This document shows positions 9,519 to 17,917 of a stretch of 64,000 nucleotides of DNA, one piece after another. The position numbers and the translations under genes are program-made. The stretch is taken from contig CP134492.1 in assembly GCA_031761875.1 (NCBI GenBank), forward strand, positions 496,001 through 560,000, given 5' to 3'. Position 1 is the stretch's first letter; the number at the start of each line of letters is the position of its first letter. The notes under the pieces were generated by a model. The model searched no databases. It was not told where the DNA came from and saw only the letters and a program-made list of their open reading frames with translations. This DNA comes from Bacillaceae bacterium IKA-2 (GTDB lineage Bacteria; Bacillota; Bacilli; Bacillales; Anaerobacillaceae).

Positions 9519-10358
9519 GTGGGAAGGAAGCCGAGGATAGAGTTTAAGGGTGGCATTTATCATGTTATTCAACGGGGGAATAACCGGGAGTATATATTTA
9601 GGACAAGGGAAGATAAGCAGTATTTGCTGGATTTGGTCAATGACTATAAGTCTGTGATGAATTTTGAACTGTATGGATTTGTTTTTATGGATAATCATTA
9701 TCATATGGTGTTGAGGACGTTGGATACGAGATTGCAGGATATTATGCATCGAATAAATAATAAGTATAGCAAGTATTATAACTTTCAAAATAACAGAACA
9801 GGGCATGTTTTTGAGAATAGATATAAAGGTATTTTAGTGACGGATGATAACTACCTTTTTTCTTTACTTCGCTATGTTCACCAAAATCCAGTGAAGGCAA
9901 AGATGTGTGAGCGTGTGAACGACTATCAATGGAGCAGTGATCCTTCCTATCGAAAGAATAGACGAGGAGAAATGGTTGATATTGATTTTATTTTAAATAT
10001 GTTTTCTAAAAATAGACAAACGGCGCTAATTGCTTATCGGAAATTCATGGATGCGGATGAGTTGGAGAAAGCGGATGTGTTTGAAGAAGGCTTAGTTATT
10101 GGTGGAAACGAAGAGATTGGTGATGATAAACGACTGAAAGTGATTCAAAGAAGAAGTCTTGATGACATCTTAGATGACGTAACAAACGACACAGTGATTT
10201 ATGAAGAGATAAAGAGGGGATCGCGGAAACGGTATTTAACGAGCTATAAACGGGAATATATTCTTCGGTCGTTAGCTGCTAATTATACGATGAAGGAAGT
10301 TGGAGTAAATATATCTATTAGTGAAGTGGCTGTCTATAAAATACTTGATCGCGGCTAA
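9519..10358 (+). CDS. REP-associated tyrosine transposase (long form), copy 1
   Basis: About 279 residues. Y1-type domain in the first 150: 'YHVIQRGNNREYIF', HUH motif 'DNHYHMVLR', and 'LLRYVHQNPVKAKM' holding the nucleophilic Tyr. The C-terminal part (about 180-279) ends 'YTMKEVGVNISISEVAVYKI', a helix-turn-helix-like tail reminiscent of the DnaA C-terminal fold. The GTG at 9519 is chosen because AGGAGG lies at 9505-9510; an upstream in-frame GTG at 9510 would overlap that site. Copy 2 differs at about nine residues, so the duplication is recent. Confidence 0.87.
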   Translation: MGRKPRIEFKGGIYHVIQRGNNREYIFRTREDKQYLLDLVNDYKSVMNFELYGFVFMDNHYHMVLRTLDTRLQDIMHRINNKYSKYYNFQNNRTGHVFENRYKGILVTDDNYLFSLLRYVHQNPVKAKMCERVNDYQWSSDPSYRKNRRGEMVDIDFILNMFSKNRQTALIAYRKFMDADELEKADVFEEGLVIGGNEEIGDDKRLKVIQRRSLDDILDDVTNDTVIYEEIKRGSRKRYLTSYKREYILRSLAANYTMKEVGVNISISEVAVYKILDRG

Positions 10359-10392
10359 GATAGCTCTTGAGCCATCTTAGCGGAGTTATTTT
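10354..10392 (+). terminator. Hairpin overlapping RAYT stop codon
   Basis: GCTAAGAT (10354-10361) pairs with ATCTTAGC (10374-10381), followed by GGAGTTATTTTAT. The stop codon lies inside the stem. The second RAYT copy keeps the same structure at 12163-12190 with one stem change. It could be a terminator or the right-end hairpin recognised by the transposase. Confidence 0.5.
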
Positions 10393-10532
10393 ATGATGTA
10401 GTTAATTCTTTTTTAATCGGTAAGCTTTCCTAGGCACTTAACTTAGTAGGTTCTTCTATTTTACAATGAAAGCGAGGGTCTTTTTAATTAACTTGAACTA
10501 TTTTCTATACTAGGCACACGAACTTGGGGCGG

Positions 10533-10853
10533 TTAAATAAGATCTTGATATTTTTTCCTGCTATACAGAACACGCATGACAACAACTTGCTTCTCTTCTT
10601 CTCGTACTAAGTAAAACGCAATGTAGTTTTCAATAATAAGCTTACGGTAACCTTTATCTTTTAATATTTCATCTGTAACAAAGCTACAGGAAAAAGGGAA
10701 ATCCTTGAGTCTCATGATATTTGTTTCAATTTTGTCTATAAGGTTATCAGCGGCACTTTGATTGTGAAGGTCTTCAGCAATATAGCTATAGATTTCATCT
10801 AAATCGTCATACGCTTTGGGTGTAATTTTTATTTTGTGTTTAATTTCTTCCAT
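10533..10853 (-). CDS. RelE/ParE-type toxin of a type II toxin-antitoxin pair
   Basis: 106 residues. Family features: 'ITPKAYDDLDEIYSYIAED' at the N-terminus, 'NLIDKIETNIMRLKDFPFSC', and 'YRKLIIENYIAFYLVREEEK' leading to 'VVVMRVLYSRKKYQDLI', the typical ParE/RelE C-terminal strand with Arg and Tyr residues. Whether it cuts mRNA or poisons gyrase cannot be told from sequence. It overlaps the antitoxin gene by 14 bp in the usual antitoxin-first order. A broken copy of its 3' half is at 44966-45072. Confidence 0.88.
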   Translation of the reverse strand: MEEIKHKIKITPKAYDDLDEIYSYIAEDLHNQSAADNLIDKIETNIMRLKDFPFSCSFVTDEILKDKGYRKLIIENYIAFYLVREEEKQVVVMRVLYSRKKYQDLI

Positions 10854-11106
10854 ATTTATTTTTTAATGTCTTAAAGACTACTTCCCCATCCAAAAGCTCT
10901 GCTCCATTTTTAATTTGTGCTTCTGCTTCCGCTAACTTTTGATATAACTCTAACTTTGCTAAAGATCTTTCGTAAGTTTCCATACTCATGACAACCATAT
11001 CTCCATAGCCGTTCTTTGTAATAAAGATTGGTTCTTTAACTTTATGGCAGAGTTCAGAAATTTCCATTGTATTTCTTAAATCCTTAATTGGCCGAATTTC
11101 AGGCAT
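10840..11106 (-). CDS. Phd/YefM-family antitoxin
   Basis: 88 residues. The N-terminus 'IRPIKDLRNTMEISELCHKV' and 'EPIFITKNGYGDMVVMSMET' are the DNA-binding Phd/YefM fold, and the charged C-terminal part is the expected toxin-wrapping segment. It is expected to neutralise the downstream toxin and autoregulate the operon. AAGGAGC precedes the ATG. The pair sits exactly between two nearly identical RAYT copies. Confidence 0.88.
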   Translation of the reverse strand: MPEIRPIKDLRNTMEISELCHKVKEPIFITKNGYGDMVVMSMETYERSLAKLELYQKLAEAEAQIKNGAELLDGEVVFKTLKNKYGRN

Positions 11107-11179
11107 AATCCCAGCTCCTTATTTCGATATTATGACTTAATTATAGCATTATTATGATAAGTGAACAACCGAGTTTAAT

Positions 11180-11211
11180 ATAAAAGAAAAAATGAACGGA
11201 GCGATTAATTA
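11180..11211 (+). promoter_or_regulatory. Orphan leader of the small coiled-coil gene family
   Basis: The sequence from ATAAAAGAAAAAATGAACGG to GCGATTAATTA matches the region immediately upstream of the coiled-coil gene at 12428 and of the truncated one at 29065. Here no gene follows; the RAYT-flanking repeat starts about 30 bp later. It is a promoter/leader relic cut off from its gene. Confidence 0.6.
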
Positions 11212-11327
11212 TTCTAGAGGTATAGAGGTATAGAGGTATCGGAAACCAGGTGCCAGGCACTTAACTTATTAACTTATTGAAACTGATGGGGGCTTTTGGT
11301 GATGCTGAGGTCAGGAGGTGTGTTTTG

Positions 11328-12167
11328 GTGGGAAGGAAGCGGAGGGTAGAGTTTAAGGGTGGCATTTATCATGTTATTCAACGTGGGAATAACCGGGAGT
11401 ATATATTTAGGACAAGGGAAGATAAGCAGTATTTGTTGGATTTGGTCAATGACTATAAGTCTGTGATGAATTTTGAACTGTATGGATTTGTGTTTATGGA
11501 TAATCATTATCATATGGTGTTGAGGACGTTGGATGCGAGATTGCAGGATATTATGCATCGAATAAACAATAAGTATAGCAAGTATTATAACTTTCAAAAT
11601 AACAGAACAGGGCATGTTTTTGAGAATAGATATAAAGGTATTTTAGTGAAGGATGATAACTACCTTTTTTCTTTACTTCGGTATGTTCACCAAAATCCTG
11701 TGAAGGCAAAGATGTGTGAGCGTGTGAGTGACTATCAATGGAGCAGTGATCCTTCCTATCGAAAGAATAGACGAGGAGAAATGGTTGATATTGATTTTAT
11801 TTTAAAAATGCTTTCTAAAAATAGACAAGCGGCACTAATTGCTTATCGGAAATTCATGGATGCGGATGAGTTGGAGAAAGCGGATGTGTTTGAAGAAGGC
11901 TTAGTTATTGGTGGAAACGAAGAGATTGGTGATGATAAACGTCTGAAAGTGATTCAAAGGAGAAGTCTTGATGACATCTTAGATGACGTAACAAACGACA
12001 CAGTGATTTATGAAGAGATAAAGAGGGGATCGCGGAAACGGTATTTAACGAGCTATAAACGGGAATATATTCTTCGGTCGTTAGCTGCTAATTATACGAT
12101 GAAGGAAGTTGGAGTAAATATATCTATTAGTGAAGTGGGTGTCTATAAAATACTTGATCGCGGCTAA
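11328..12167 (+). CDS. REP-associated tyrosine transposase (long form), copy 2
   Basis: About 97% identical in protein to the copy at 9519, with the same HUH motif 'DNHYHMVLR', the same 'LLRYVHQNPVKAKM' and the same C-terminal extension. The GTG at 11328 is chosen for agreement with copy 1 and AGGAGG at 11313-11318; an ATG at 11286 is also in frame. The conserved unit runs from about 11244 (GGTGCCAGGCACT) to 12200. Both copies are intact, in the same orientation and 1.8 kb apart. Confidence 0.86.
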   Translation: MGRKRRVEFKGGIYHVIQRGNNREYIFRTREDKQYLLDLVNDYKSVMNFELYGFVFMDNHYHMVLRTLDARLQDIMHRINNKYSKYYNFQNNRTGHVFENRYKGILVKDDNYLFSLLRYVHQNPVKAKMCERVSDYQWSSDPSYRKNRRGEMVDIDFILKMLSKNRQAALIAYRKFMDADELEKADVFEEGLVIGGNEEIGDDKRLKVIQRRSLDDILDDVTNDTVIYEEIKRGSRKRYLTSYKREYILRSLAANYTMKEVGVNISISEVGVYKILDRG

Positions 12168-12427
12168 GGTAGCTCTTGAGACATCTTAGCGGAGTTATTT
12201 TATAGACTGAGATAAATGTAAATGTCAACCCAAAAGTTGACCATATTAGCAAGTTTATCTCTCCATGGGTTAGCTTCTTCTACTTGAGCAGATAATTTAG
12301 CTAGATGCTAGATTTGGAGTTTGTATTCCTTCTTCCTCAATAAAATTTTGCGACTTGTTTAAAGCTTATAGTAACAAATAGTAGAACTGTGATATTATAA
12401 AAGAAAAAATGAACGGAGCGATCAATT
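12168..12427. other. Gap: RAYT right flank and coiled-coil gene leader
   Basis: No gene seen. The first 30 bases hold the RAYT downstream hairpin. The last 60 carry the leader shared with 29020-29064 and 11180-11211, with a probable -10 region near 12391-12398 (GATATTAT). Confidence 0.4.
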
Positions 12428-12661
12428 ATGCAAGAGGTATTAAATCAGATATTACAAAAGCTCGACAATATTGAAAAAGATGTTAAAGTTCTAACGGTTG
12501 GTCAGGAAAGGATTGAAAGGAAAATAGGTGGTATCCCAGAACAATATCAAAAATTAGAGGATTACTTAGGAAAACAACATTTAACTGTGGACACACTATC
12601 AGTTCGTTCAATAGAGCACGAAGCAGAAATTAAGAATTTATATCGTTTAGTAAAAAATTAA
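12428..12661 (+). CDS. Small coiled-coil protein, unknown function (intact member)
   Basis: 77 residues, heptad-rich: 'LNQILQKLDNIEKDVKVLTV' then 'QEYQKLEDYL'-like and 'SIEHEAEIKNLYRLVKN' helices. Charged, no membrane segment and no known domain recognised. Related frames are at 29065 (truncated), 45231 and 49782, so it is a dispersed family in this genome. CGGAGCG precedes the ATG. It may be an oligomerising accessory protein; function not inferred. Confidence 0.6.
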   Translation: MQEVLNQILQKLDNIEKDVKVLTVGQERIERKIGGIPEQYQKLEDYLGKQHLTVDTLSVRSIEHEAEIKNLYRLVKN

Positions 12662-12740
12662 TAAATATATGTTTACTCAAACCACTGTATCCCCTAATTA
12701 TTTCTATTCTTCTTGATCAACCGATGATTTTCTTTCATTT

Positions 12741-12867
12741 ATCCTCAATTATCATGATCTATGATCAAAACCTCTAAATCTTCCTTTTTACATCGGTCAT
12801 TTCAAACTCAATTACCAATTCAAATGAAACAATGCTTCATCATACCTAGTATAGGAGGGATGTTATT
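12741..12867 (+). repeat. comM leader (reference copy of a dispersed leader repeat)
   Basis: The 126 bp before comM, including ACCTCTAAATCTTCCTTTTT, TTTCAAACTCAATTACCAAT and CATACCTAGTATAGGAGGGA, recur whole or in part at 7935-8056, 16255-16330, 42414-42526, 50176-50283 and, inverted, 14585-14640. Only here does an intact gene follow. Confidence 0.75.
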
Positions 12868-14379
12868 TTGTCTGCAAAAGTAAATAGTATTGGTTTAAAG
12901 GGCTTGGATGGATACTTGGTCCAAGTTGAAGTTCAAGTGATGGAAGGGGTGGAATCTGTCATTATTGTTGGGCTGCCTGATGCATCGGTTAAAGAATCTC
13001 GGGAACGGGTGTCTGCTGCCTTGCATAATATGGGCTATCCGTTAGTAGATAAGAAAGTTGTCGTCAACTTGTCTCCAACAGAGCAGAAGAAAAATGGCCC
13101 GTTGTTTGACACGGCGATTGCTTTAGGGGCATTGAAAAGCGGTAAGTTTGTGTCAGAGAGACTACCCACAGATGCAGCGTTCATTGGGGCATTGTCGTTG
13201 GATGGTTCAATATTACCGGTTGCCGGAATGTTACCTGCGGTGCTTGCCGCAAAACGGCTGGGGATGAAAAAGTTGTACTTACCTTTTGATCCTAATCTCC
13301 CAGCTATCGAAATTGACGATCTAGAACTTATTTACGTGGAAACGGTCGATGAAATCCTTCAGCATTTGGCCGGAAGGCCAGTGCTGTCAGTTAATCGCAT
13401 CGAAAAAGTCTCTGAAAGTACCGAAATGAACTACGAACGAGATTTTCGGCAGATTATTGGGCATCCTTTTGCGAAGCGCGCCCTTGAAATTGCGGCTGCA
13501 GGTGGGCATCATTTGATGATGGATGGACCGCCAGGCTGTGGGAAGAGTTTGCTAGCTGAGACGTTTCCGAGCATTTTACCTCCGTTATCGAAAGAAGCTC
13601 AACTTGAAAAAGTAAGCCTCTACCAACTAGCTGGAGCCCCTCTTGAATCGATCTATCTACCACCATTTCGTAGCCCACACCATTCTGCATCAGCGGTTTC
13701 CATTATCGGTGGGGGATCGAATCCGAAACCTGGCGAAGTATCGCTTGCCCACCGCGGCGTCTTATTTTTAGATGAGTTAGCTGAGTTTGCGAAGAAAACA
13801 TTAGATATGCTACGGCAACCGTTAGAAAATGGCAAAGTAACGATTAATCGTGCGCATTCAACCGTATCTTATCCGAGTAAGTTTATTTTTATCGCAGCAA
13901 TGAACCCTTGTCCTTGTGGATATAAAGGCTCGAATAGCCAGTACTGTAGTTGTTCTGAGAACCAAGTTAAAGCTTATCAAAATCGTATTTCTGGCCCGAT
14001 ACGGGATCGAATCGATATTTTACTTTCGTTAAAGCCCGTCAATTTAAGAGAAACGAATTTTAACGAGATCGAATCATCTGAAATGGTTAGGAACCGGGTA
14101 AGTGCAGCTAGAGATAAACAGTATCAAAGGTATGGTAAAACAATCACAAATGGTGAAGTCGTTTTTGACCAGCTAGTTAAAACCAGTCCAATTAGTAGCC
14201 GCCAGCAACAAATTTTACAAGAAATTTGTATGGAACATGGTCTAAGCAATCGCGTTCATATTAAAGTGATCCGTTTAGCAAGAACCATTTCAGACCTAGA
14301 CGAGGAAAAAGTGATATCTGATCTTGCGCTCCTAGAAGCATTAAAGCTCAGGAAAGTGAATATTAAAGAGCTTGGGTGA
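12868..14379 (+). CDS. comM: YifB/ComM-family Mg-chelatase-like AAA+ ATPase
   Basis: 503 residues, full length. ComM is a hexameric helicase that promotes branch migration during natural transformation. N-terminal ChlI-like domain ('GLPDASVKESRERVSAAL'), Walker A 'GPPGCGKSLLAETFPSILPP' near 216-235, Walker B 'VLFLDELAEF', then 'CPCGYKG' with further Cys (zinc-like cluster) and a C-terminal Mg-chelatase helical domain. The TTG start at 12868 follows AGGAGGG at 12853-12859 and is copied unchanged in the broken duplicates. A comK homologue lies about 11 kb away, so a competence role is plausible. Confidence 0.93.
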   Translation: MSAKVNSIGLKGLDGYLVQVEVQVMEGVESVIIVGLPDASVKESRERVSAALHNMGYPLVDKKVVVNLSPTEQKKNGPLFDTAIALGALKSGKFVSERLPTDAAFIGALSLDGSILPVAGMLPAVLAAKRLGMKKLYLPFDPNLPAIEIDDLELIYVETVDEILQHLAGRPVLSVNRIEKVSESTEMNYERDFRQIIGHPFAKRALEIAAAGGHHLMMDGPPGCGKSLLAETFPSILPPLSKEAQLEKVSLYQLAGAPLESIYLPPFRSPHHSASAVSIIGGGSNPKPGEVSLAHRGVLFLDELAEFAKKTLDMLRQPLENGKVTINRAHSTVSYPSKFIFIAAMNPCPCGYKGSNSQYCSCSENQVKAYQNRISGPIRDRIDILLSLKPVNLRETNFNEIESSEMVRNRVSAARDKQYQRYGKTITNGEVVFDQLVKTSPISSRQQQILQEICMEHGLSNRVHIKVIRLARTISDLDEEKVISDLALLEALKLRKVNIKELG

Positions 14380-14416
14380 TTATTATGGATAGACAAAAAC
14401 GGATCTGGATACCGTG

Positions 14417-14500
14417 GAGATCCAGGGACAGGCACCTTGTTCCACCATATTTTTACAATTGCAGTCTTGAGATAAGGTAGGATGCATTTCACTTATCAAA
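14417..14500 (+). repeat. REP-like repeat A, copy 1
   Basis: Starts GAGATCCAGGGACAGGCACC and continues through ACCATATTTTTACAATTGCA and GATAAGGTAGGATGCATTTC. The same order of blocks occurs at 23889, 28821, 37236, 42273 and elsewhere. Confidence 0.85.
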
Positions 14501-14502
14501 AA

Positions 14503-14640
14503 TCGACAATAATAACAGATTCCACTTCCTCCATCACTTGAATTTCAACTTGGAATAAGAGCCCTTTCGTCCAATACTATTTACTTTTGCAGACAAAATA
14601 ACATCCCTCCTTTACTAGGTATGATAATACGTTGATTAAA
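14503..14640 (-). pseudogene. Inverted comM 5' fragment (leader plus about 45 codons)
   Basis: On the minus strand this reads the comM leader (CATACCTAGTAAAGGAGGGA), the TTG start, then LSAKVNSIG and nucleotide similarity through GTGGAATCTGTTATTATTGT. Small deletions break the frame. It faces away from the next comM piece at 14699, so a former copy was split and inverted. Confidence 0.75.
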
Positions 14641-14698
14641 TTGATTTAACAGATCTAGCACACTTCTACAAATTTCGGGGAGTCCAATGACACGGTCT

Positions 14699-14848
14699 AC
14701 TGATGCTTCTGATAAGGAATCTAGTGAACGAGTGTCTGCTGCTTTACATAATATGAGCTACTCGCTGGCAGATAAGAAGGTTGTCGTAAACTTATCTCCA
14801 ACGGAGCAGAAGAAAAATGGCCCGCTGTTTTACGCTTTGATTGCTTAG
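14699..14848 (+). pseudogene. comM internal fragment (codons about 40-90)
   Basis: Nucleotides here match the intact gene from 'DASVKESRERVSAALHNMG' through 'KKVVVNLSPTEQKKNGPLF', with TAC for GAC in LFD and a stop soon after. It continues the gene segment found inverted at 14503-14640, with about 60 bp of unrelated sequence between. Confidence 0.8.
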
Positions 14849-15037
14849 TGATGGGTGTCACCACCCGATACACTCCTAATATTGGAGTGTTCCCTGTCTA
14901 CTTTACAGAGATATTAAAGGTACAATGGCGTTGCCGCTCAGTTTTTTGTTCCTTTTTGTGATCAACTCAAAAAAAATTATTTATTGGAGCTGATAAAATC
15001 ATTATAGGCAAATAAAAAATTGTTCGGAGGATTAAAG
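14849..15037. other. Short gap upstream of the RelA/SpoT-domain gene
   Basis: Contains an inverted repeat CACTCCTAATATTGGAGTG at 14869-14887 that may be an operator or hairpin. No gene recognised. Confidence 0.35.
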
Positions 15038-15748
15038 ATGATACCTTTCGGGAAACTATGGGGGAATATTGAAAATATTTATAAGGGTCATGGATTGAGT
15101 ATTAATTTAGCTAAAAAATTCCGTGAGTATGAAGGTGAGGTCCTTAATACTATAATAGAAGAAAAAGATAAAATGATTGTAGATACTTTAGATGACATTG
15201 TGTATTTAGAGGAAAATATGAATAGTATCTACCGACACGTTGATTTTTTATATCGTTTCAAAACAGAAACTTCAATCAAAAAAAAATTAATGAATCAAAC
15301 TCAAGTCAGGCAACTTTATAAGGTCTGTAACGACATTATTGGTTTTAGATTTATTATCAGAACAGATTCAGTGGGGTTAATGGAAATAGCAAATAAGTTC
15401 ATGAGAAGTTGCCCTACCGAAAATATCGATTGCCGTATTCATGATCAAAGAGGTGGAAAAAGAAACGATGACGGCTATAAGGGTATACATGTAAACATCA
15501 GAATGAAACATAACTTTGCTTTTCCTATTGAAGTTCAGTTTTGGACCCGATCAGACGCGTTGTTAAATGATTACTTACATGATAAAATATATAAAATAGA
15601 GGATGATGAAACGTTGACTAATTATGCAGTTTCATTAAGACTGTGGTTAGAAAATGTACCGCTCGTTCCAGGCAATAATGAGACAATGTCATATGTAGAC
15701 TATTTATACGAAAAAGCTTATTCAATCGACTTTGGATATGAATTCTAA
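15038..15748 (+). CDS. RelA/SpoT-domain nucleotidyltransferase (small alarmone synthetase-like)
   Basis: 236 residues with only the synthetase-type domain and no HD hydrolase, TGS or ACT parts. Motifs in order: 'YRFKTETSIKKKL' (ATP-binding R.K...S...K), 'NDIIGFRFIIRT' (Mg Asp), 'DGYKGIHVNIR' (GY..IH, guanine site) and 'FPIEVQFWTRSD' (EVQ Glu). All key residues are present, so pyrophosphate transfer to GDP/GTP or another acceptor such as tRNA is possible. ATG 15038 with GGAGG at 15026-15030 is preferred over a TTG at 15020. A small gene follows after 31 bp. Could be a housekeeping-like synthetase or a toxSAS-type toxin. Confidence 0.8.
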   Translation: MIPFGKLWGNIENIYKGHGLSINLAKKFREYEGEVLNTIIEEKDKMIVDTLDDIVYLEENMNSIYRHVDFLYRFKTETSIKKKLMNQTQVRQLYKVCNDIIGFRFIIRTDSVGLMEIANKFMRSCPTENIDCRIHDQRGGKRNDDGYKGIHVNIRMKHNFAFPIEVQFWTRSDALLNDYLHDKIYKIEDDETLTNYAVSLRLWLENVPLVPGNNETMSYVDYLYEKAYSIDFGYEF

Positions 15749-15779
15749 ATAAAAATCTAAAAAAGAAGGGGTGTTCATT

Positions 15780-16037
15780 ATGAGCAAGGTTTACATTTGT
15801 TCTACGCACCGTGATACAAAGGCAAAAGTTATCCTTGAATTGTCTACAAGTGCAGAAGCAAAACAAGCCCTTCAACGGATTAAAAGTATAAATCCAAAAC
15901 TAAGCATTGGGGTTTATGGCTCAAGGGATTTAGCAACATTTAAACGAACACAACGTGTCTTTAAAGCATCTACATTGGTAAAATCAGTAGGAGATTTTGT
16001 AGAAGTCATGGATAAAAAGGAAATGGAAACTGTATAA
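15780..16037 (+). CDS. Small protein of unknown function paired with the alarmone synthetase-like gene
   Basis: 85 residues, basic (MSKVYICSTHRDTKAKVILE...), no membrane segment, no domain recognised. ATG 15780 has GAAGGGG about 8 bp upstream. The 31-bp gap and shared strand suggest co-transcription with the RelA/SpoT-domain gene; its size suits an antitoxin or accessory protein. Role is inference from position. Confidence 0.6.
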   Translation: MSKVYICSTHRDTKAKVILELSTSAEAKQALQRIKSINPKLSIGVYGSRDLATFKRTQRVFKASTLVKSVGDFVEVMDKKEMETV

Positions 16038-16329
16038 ACCTATGTGCCTCCTCTCACTTTAATTTGTAACTTCACCTCGGATACTGAATACAGCCACTAT
16101 TCTTTACCACCCTTGCCATGGTTCTTACCAATATTCCATCACCAATTGTATTTACCACTGAATGAAAAAGCCCTACAGATTAACATTTGGATAATCTTGT
16201 AGTACTTTTCTCTTGCAATAAGTTAATTAGATTTGTTATTGAAGTAAACAGATCAATCCGCATGATCAAAACCTCTAAATCTTCCTTTTTTTACATCGAC
16301 CATTTCAAATCCAGCTGTTAAATCAATTT
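16038..16329. other. Gap with partial comM leader copy
   Basis: No gene seen. 16255-16330 contains ACCTCTAAATCTTCCTTTTT and CATTTCAAATCCAGCTGTTA, a partial copy of the comM leader without ribosome binding site or start. Confidence 0.55.
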
Positions 16330-16603
16330 TTCCCGTTCTGATGTGTTGAAAACAAGCTGTCTCTGTCAGAGGTAATTTTATCGAATTTCAGCTAAAGTGA
16401 GCTCCGAAGCCTAGTTTTTCAACTAGATTTTGAAGCTCTTTTTGTTTTAGTGAGCGTTTGTTAGCCACTGAGACAAACGACTTGGTTAGGAACCTCAGGT
16501 GCCTCTCACCAAGCTGGATACCAGCTCCGTTTTTGTCATATTGTTTTCGTGGCACTTGTTGCGATCCCAGCAGCAATCTCACTGTTAAACAAGCGCTACG
16601 CAA
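16330..16603 (-). pseudogene. 3' scrap shared with the winged-helix gene region at 24040-24165
   Basis: The stretch from TCAGAGGTAATTTTATCGAA to GAGCTCTTTTTGTTTTAGTG is nearly identical to the region around 24045-24135. On the minus strand it encodes 'KRSLKQKELQNLVEKLGFGA', like the frame past the end of the gene at 24125. Upstream similarity fades, so it is a detached tail of the same gene family. Confidence 0.6.
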
Positions 16604-16683
16604 GCTATTACAAAATTAAATATCGACTAATGAAATATAAGTAACAATTAAGCAATTATTTTTAAAGAGAGATGAGGTACCCT

Positions 16684-17544
16684 CTATTGTGTAATATTCT
16701 TTTGTTTAAGGATATTACCTAATTCTTCTAATTTTTTAATAGAGGTCTCAGAGGTTCGTCTGCCAATTTCAATAACTATAGTTTCAAGTAGGGCAATTGT
16801 AGGTGTAATAGAATATTGTTTACTACTGCCTTCAATTTTTAATATTGTTGAAGCGTAAGGAGCGATTGGACATGATAGTAGATCTGTAATAAGAACAACT
16901 GGATAGTTTCTTTCATGGCAAAATTTTGCAGCGGCTATACTTTGAGTAGAATACGGGGAATGAGTGATTAAAAATAGTATATCCCCTTCTTTAAACTGAA
17001 GAATACGATCGAATATAAATTCACTGTCGTTACTTAATTGTTTGGTCTTAGGATAAAATTCTTCTAGTAAATTGTCGAAGTAAAGAGCGGCGCCTTTTGA
17101 TGCACGAAGCCCTAAAATATTAATTTTTTTGGCGTTAAGCATTAAATCGATTACTTCATTAAAAGCCGTAATTAAGGAAGTGTTTAATGTTGAATTTAAT
17201 AGACGGATGATCTCAGGCCAAGTTTGTAATATGGTGCTTTCATTGTCTCCATCGTTGGTCTCAAAAGAGGTTTTCATATGCCACCATGTAGGTAATGATC
17301 CATTAATTGTCACTTCATGAAATTCTTTTCTCATATCATGAAAGCTTTCATAACCTAAAACTTTCATGACTCGTAAGACAGTTGTTGTTCCAACTGCCGC
17401 TGCGCTAGCCAATTCAGCAACTGTATACATTCCAATAGATTTATAGTTTTCTACAATAAAATCACATAACTGTTTTTGTTTTTTCGGAAGCGTTTCTTTA
17501 ACAAGAATAATTTGATTAAGAATATCCTTTTGATTATTTTCCAA
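16684..17544 (-). CDS. MurR/RpiR-family transcriptional regulator
   Basis: 286 residues. N-terminal RpiR helix-turn-helix domain (about 1-77: 'VAELASAAAVGTTTVLRVMKVL') and a C-terminal SIS phosphosugar-binding domain ('KKINILGLRASKGAALYFDNL', 'GDILFLITHSPYSTQSIAAA'). Divergent from the TRAP transport genes starting at 18012; two copies of an AAAGGAATATATA dyad lie in the shared intergenic region, so it probably controls both itself and the transport/catabolic operon. The ligand is likely a metabolite of that pathway. Confidence 0.88.
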   Translation of the reverse strand: MENNQKDILNQIILVKETLPKKQKQLCDFIVENYKSIGMYTVAELASAAAVGTTTVLRVMKVLGYESFHDMRKEFHEVTINGSLPTWWHMKTSFETNDGDNESTILQTWPEIIRLLNSTLNTSLITAFNEVIDLMLNAKKINILGLRASKGAALYFDNLLEEFYPKTKQLSNDSEFIFDRILQFKEGDILFLITHSPYSTQSIAAAKFCHERNYPVVLITDLLSCPIAPYASTILKIEGSSKQYSITPTIALLETIVIEIGRRTSETSIKKLEELGNILKQKNITQ

Positions 17545-17597
17545 AATTTCTCAACCCTCTCCAGACTAAATATAGATTCCATTTTATTATACTTTAA

Positions 17598-17620
17598 ATA
17601 AAGGAATATATATTTCTTTT
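17598..17620. promoter_or_regulatory. Probable RpiR operator, copy 1
   Basis: AAAGGAATATATATTTCTTT is an imperfect dyad centred near 17609, about 60 bp from the regulator start codon. The same sequence with one change recurs at 17918-17939. The pairing suggests binding by the adjacent regulator; this is inference. Confidence 0.55.
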
Positions 17621-17917
17621 TTTTTAAAAATAGTTTAAATATCCCGCGCGAAAGTATATTAAGTTAGATTAATAGTCGTTTTATTTAATAAAAAAGGAAC
17701 AAAATATACTTTTTATTAAATAAAGCGTTTACATTGTTCCTATTCTGTGCTAATTTTAAGTATACTAAAAATTCAATTTTAAAGTAAATAAGTGAATTTG
17801 ACCAATAAATTAGTCAAGTCAAGCTCACTCAGTGACGCTAAATCAGCGTTATGAAATTCAATGAAACATAAAATTATTTTAGAAAGGTGGATGATAATAA
17901 GATTAAAGAAAAGTTTA

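Noticed and set aside
9462-9806. Minus-strand frame opposite RAYT copy 1 (and the same at 11274-11615)
   Set aside because: Conserved only because the two RAYT copies are near identical; antisense, no ribosome binding site, no domain.
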